Below are positions 5,894 through 6,909 of a DNA stretch of 6,909 nt, piece by piece. Each line of letters opens with the position of its first letter. Position 1 is the first letter of the stretch. Source of the DNA: Haloarculaceae archaeon. GTDB taxonomy: Archaea > Halobacteriota > Halobacteria > Halobacteriales > Haloarculaceae. The position numbers and the translations under genes were made by a program. The stretch is from contig JAHENO010000116.1 in assembly GCA_018609945.1 (NCBI GenBank), forward strand, positions 1 to 6,909, read 5' to 3'. The notes beneath the pieces are model-generated. The model ran no database searches. It had not been told where the DNA came from and saw nothing but the letters and a program-made list of their open reading frames with translations.

Positions 5894-6909
5894 ATGTTCG
5901 AGAAATCCACCTGGATACGTCTTCCGCGGAACGTCCTCGTGGGCCACGGCGTCCTGGACCGAACCGTCGAGGCGATCGAGGAGTTGCACCTCGCCGGAAC
6001 GCCCCTGGTCGTGACGAGTCCGACACCGCGGGAGGTCGCCGCCGAGCGCCTGCTCGCGCAGTTCCGCGACGCGGGCGTCGAGCCCGAGCTTCTGGTCGTC
6101 GAGACGGCGAGTTTCGCGTCGGTCCAGCGGGTGATCGACGCGGCCGAGGACTGCGACGCGGGCTACCTGCTCGGCGTCGGCGGCGGGAAAGCCATCGACA
6201 TCGCGAAGATGGCCGCCGACGACCACGGCTGCGGGTTCGTCTCGGTCCCAACGGCTGCCAGCCACGACGGTATCGTCTCCGGCCGGGGGTCGATAGCCGA
6301 GGGGGACACGCGCCACAGCGTCGCCGCGGAACCGCCGCTGGCGGTCGTCGCTGACACCGAAATCCTCGCGGACGCCCCCTGGCGGCTGACCACCGCGGGG
6401 TGTGCGGACATCATCTCCAACTACACCGCTGTCAAGGACTGGCAACTCGCCAACCGCCTCCAGAACGTCCCGTACAGCGAGTACGCGGGCGCACTCTCCC
6501 AGATGACCGCCGAGATGCTCGTCGGAAACGCGGATTCCATCAAGCAGGGCCTCGAGGAGTCGGCCTGGGTCGTCGTGAAGGCGCTGGTCTCCTCGGGCGT
6601 GGCGATGTCCATCGCGGGCTCGTCGCGGCCGGCCAGCGGCGCCGAGCACCTCTTCTCGCACCGACTGGACAGGCTCGAACCGGACGCGGCGCTGCACGGC
6701 CACCAGGTGGGCGTCGGCGCAATCATGACCGAGTACCTCCACAGCGGCGAGGGTGGCGAGTGGCGCGAGGTACACGACGCGCTGGCGAGCATCGGCGCGC
6801 CGACGACGGCTGCCGGCCTCGGTATCGACGCCGAGACGGTTGTCGAGGCGCTGACCACTGCCCACGAGATCCGCGACCGCTACACCATCCTCGGCGGGGG
6901 TATGAGCGA
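5894..6909 (+). CDS. egsA: sn-Glycerol-1-phosphate dehydrogenase (G1PDH), 3' end outside window
   Basis: The enzyme reduces dihydroxyacetone phosphate with NAD(P)H to sn-glycerol-1-phosphate, the first committed step to the glycerol backbone of archaeal ether lipids; it is cytoplasmic and zinc-dependent. I translated 338 codons with no stop from ATG 5894 to the window edge; haloarchaeal family members are about 350 aa, so only a short tail is missing. Visible features: an N-terminal Rossmann-like nucleotide-binding half with LGVGGGKAIDIAK (93-105), then PTAASHDGIVSG (119-130), and a helical C-terminal half with the metal site. By alignment to the family from memory the zinc ligands are D172 (in GCADIISNYTA), H252 (in SGAEHLFSH) and H268 (in LHGHQVG). 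The start is supported by the TATA-like element 27 bases upstream and by the typical opening MFEKSTWIRLPRNVLVG. It is separate from gltB in pathway and transcription. The glycerol dehydrogenase/AraM relatives are less likely given the HDGIVSGRGSI and SNYTAVKDW blocks. Confidence 0.96.
   Translation, partial: MFEKSTWIRLPRNVLVGHGVLDRTVEAIEELHLAGTPLVVTSPTPREVAAERLLAQFRDAGVEPELLVVETASFASVQRVIDAAEDCDAGYLLGVGGGKAIDIAKMAADDHGCGFVSVPTAASHDGIVSGRGSIAEGDTRHSVAAEPPLAVVADTEILADAPWRLTTAGCADIISNYTAVKDWQLANRLQNVPYSEYAGALSQMTAEMLVGNADSIKQGLEESAWVVVKALVSSGVAMSIAGSSRPASGAEHLFSHRLDRLEPDAALHGHQVGVGAIMTEYLHSGEGGEWREVHDALASIGAPTTAAGLGIDAETVVEALTTAHEIRDRYTILGGGMS

Noticed and set aside
5887..6354. Plus-strand Arg/Gly/Pro-rich frame of 155 codons overlapping egsA
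   Set aside because: It is the out-of-frame shadow of egsA; the -27 promoter element and conserved motifs support the frame starting at 5894.
5408..6865. Minus-strand open frame of 485 codons across the gltB end, small gene and egsA
   Set aside because: It would run antisense through three genes and two promoter/hairpin gaps. EgsA on the plus strand has unmistakable motifs over the same DNA.
1..6909. Search for mobile elements, CRISPR repeats, tRNA/rRNA genes or a defence system
   Set aside because: Reading both strands, I saw no regularly spaced repeats, terminal inverted repeats with a transposase, tRNA-like cloverleaf or nuclease motifs. Almost all the DNA is accounted for by four genes.

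Overview
The window is GC-rich DNA from a halophilic archaeon (class Halobacteria). Three things point there: the predicted proteins are strongly acidic (Asp/Glu-rich, Lys-poor), codons end mostly in G or C, and one gene encodes sn-glycerol-1-phosphate dehydrogenase, the enzyme behind archaeal lipid stereochemistry. The genus cannot be fixed from the sequence alone.

Layout, all genes on the + strand. (1) 1-813: the C-terminal 270 codons of an archaeal-type prolyl-tRNA synthetase (proS), beginning upstream of the window. (2) 814-965: an AT-rich intergenic region that terminates proS and carries the gltB promoter, with several candidate TATA elements and short dyads. (3) 966-5522: a complete large subunit of glutamate synthase (gltB, 1518 aa) with all four canonical domains, the N-terminal nucleophile Cys and the 3Fe-4S cysteines. 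(4) 5523-5613: a short gap with a perfect GC hairpin. (5) 5617-5823: a 68-aa protein with one transmembrane segment and no recognised function. (6) 5824-5893: a second GC hairpin and a well-placed promoter for a leaderless transcript. (7) 5894 to the window end: sn-glycerol-1-phosphate dehydrogenase (egsA), 338 codons, running off the right edge.

The three recognisable genes are housekeeping functions from different pathways: tRNA charging, ammonium assimilation, and membrane lipid backbone synthesis. Each is separated from the next by non-coding DNA with its own promoter-like or hairpin element, so this looks like a run of separately transcribed genes and not one operon. I see no mobile element, CRISPR array, tRNA, rRNA or defence system.

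The points most worth a second look are these. GltB lacks the ferredoxin-loop insertion and so looks like the NADPH-type alpha subunit, yet no gltD (beta subunit) lies beside it. A T7 tract built from two disfavoured codons sits early in gltB. The gltB promoter region contains dyads. A small uncharacterised membrane protein lies between gltB and egsA. No convincing novel system was found.
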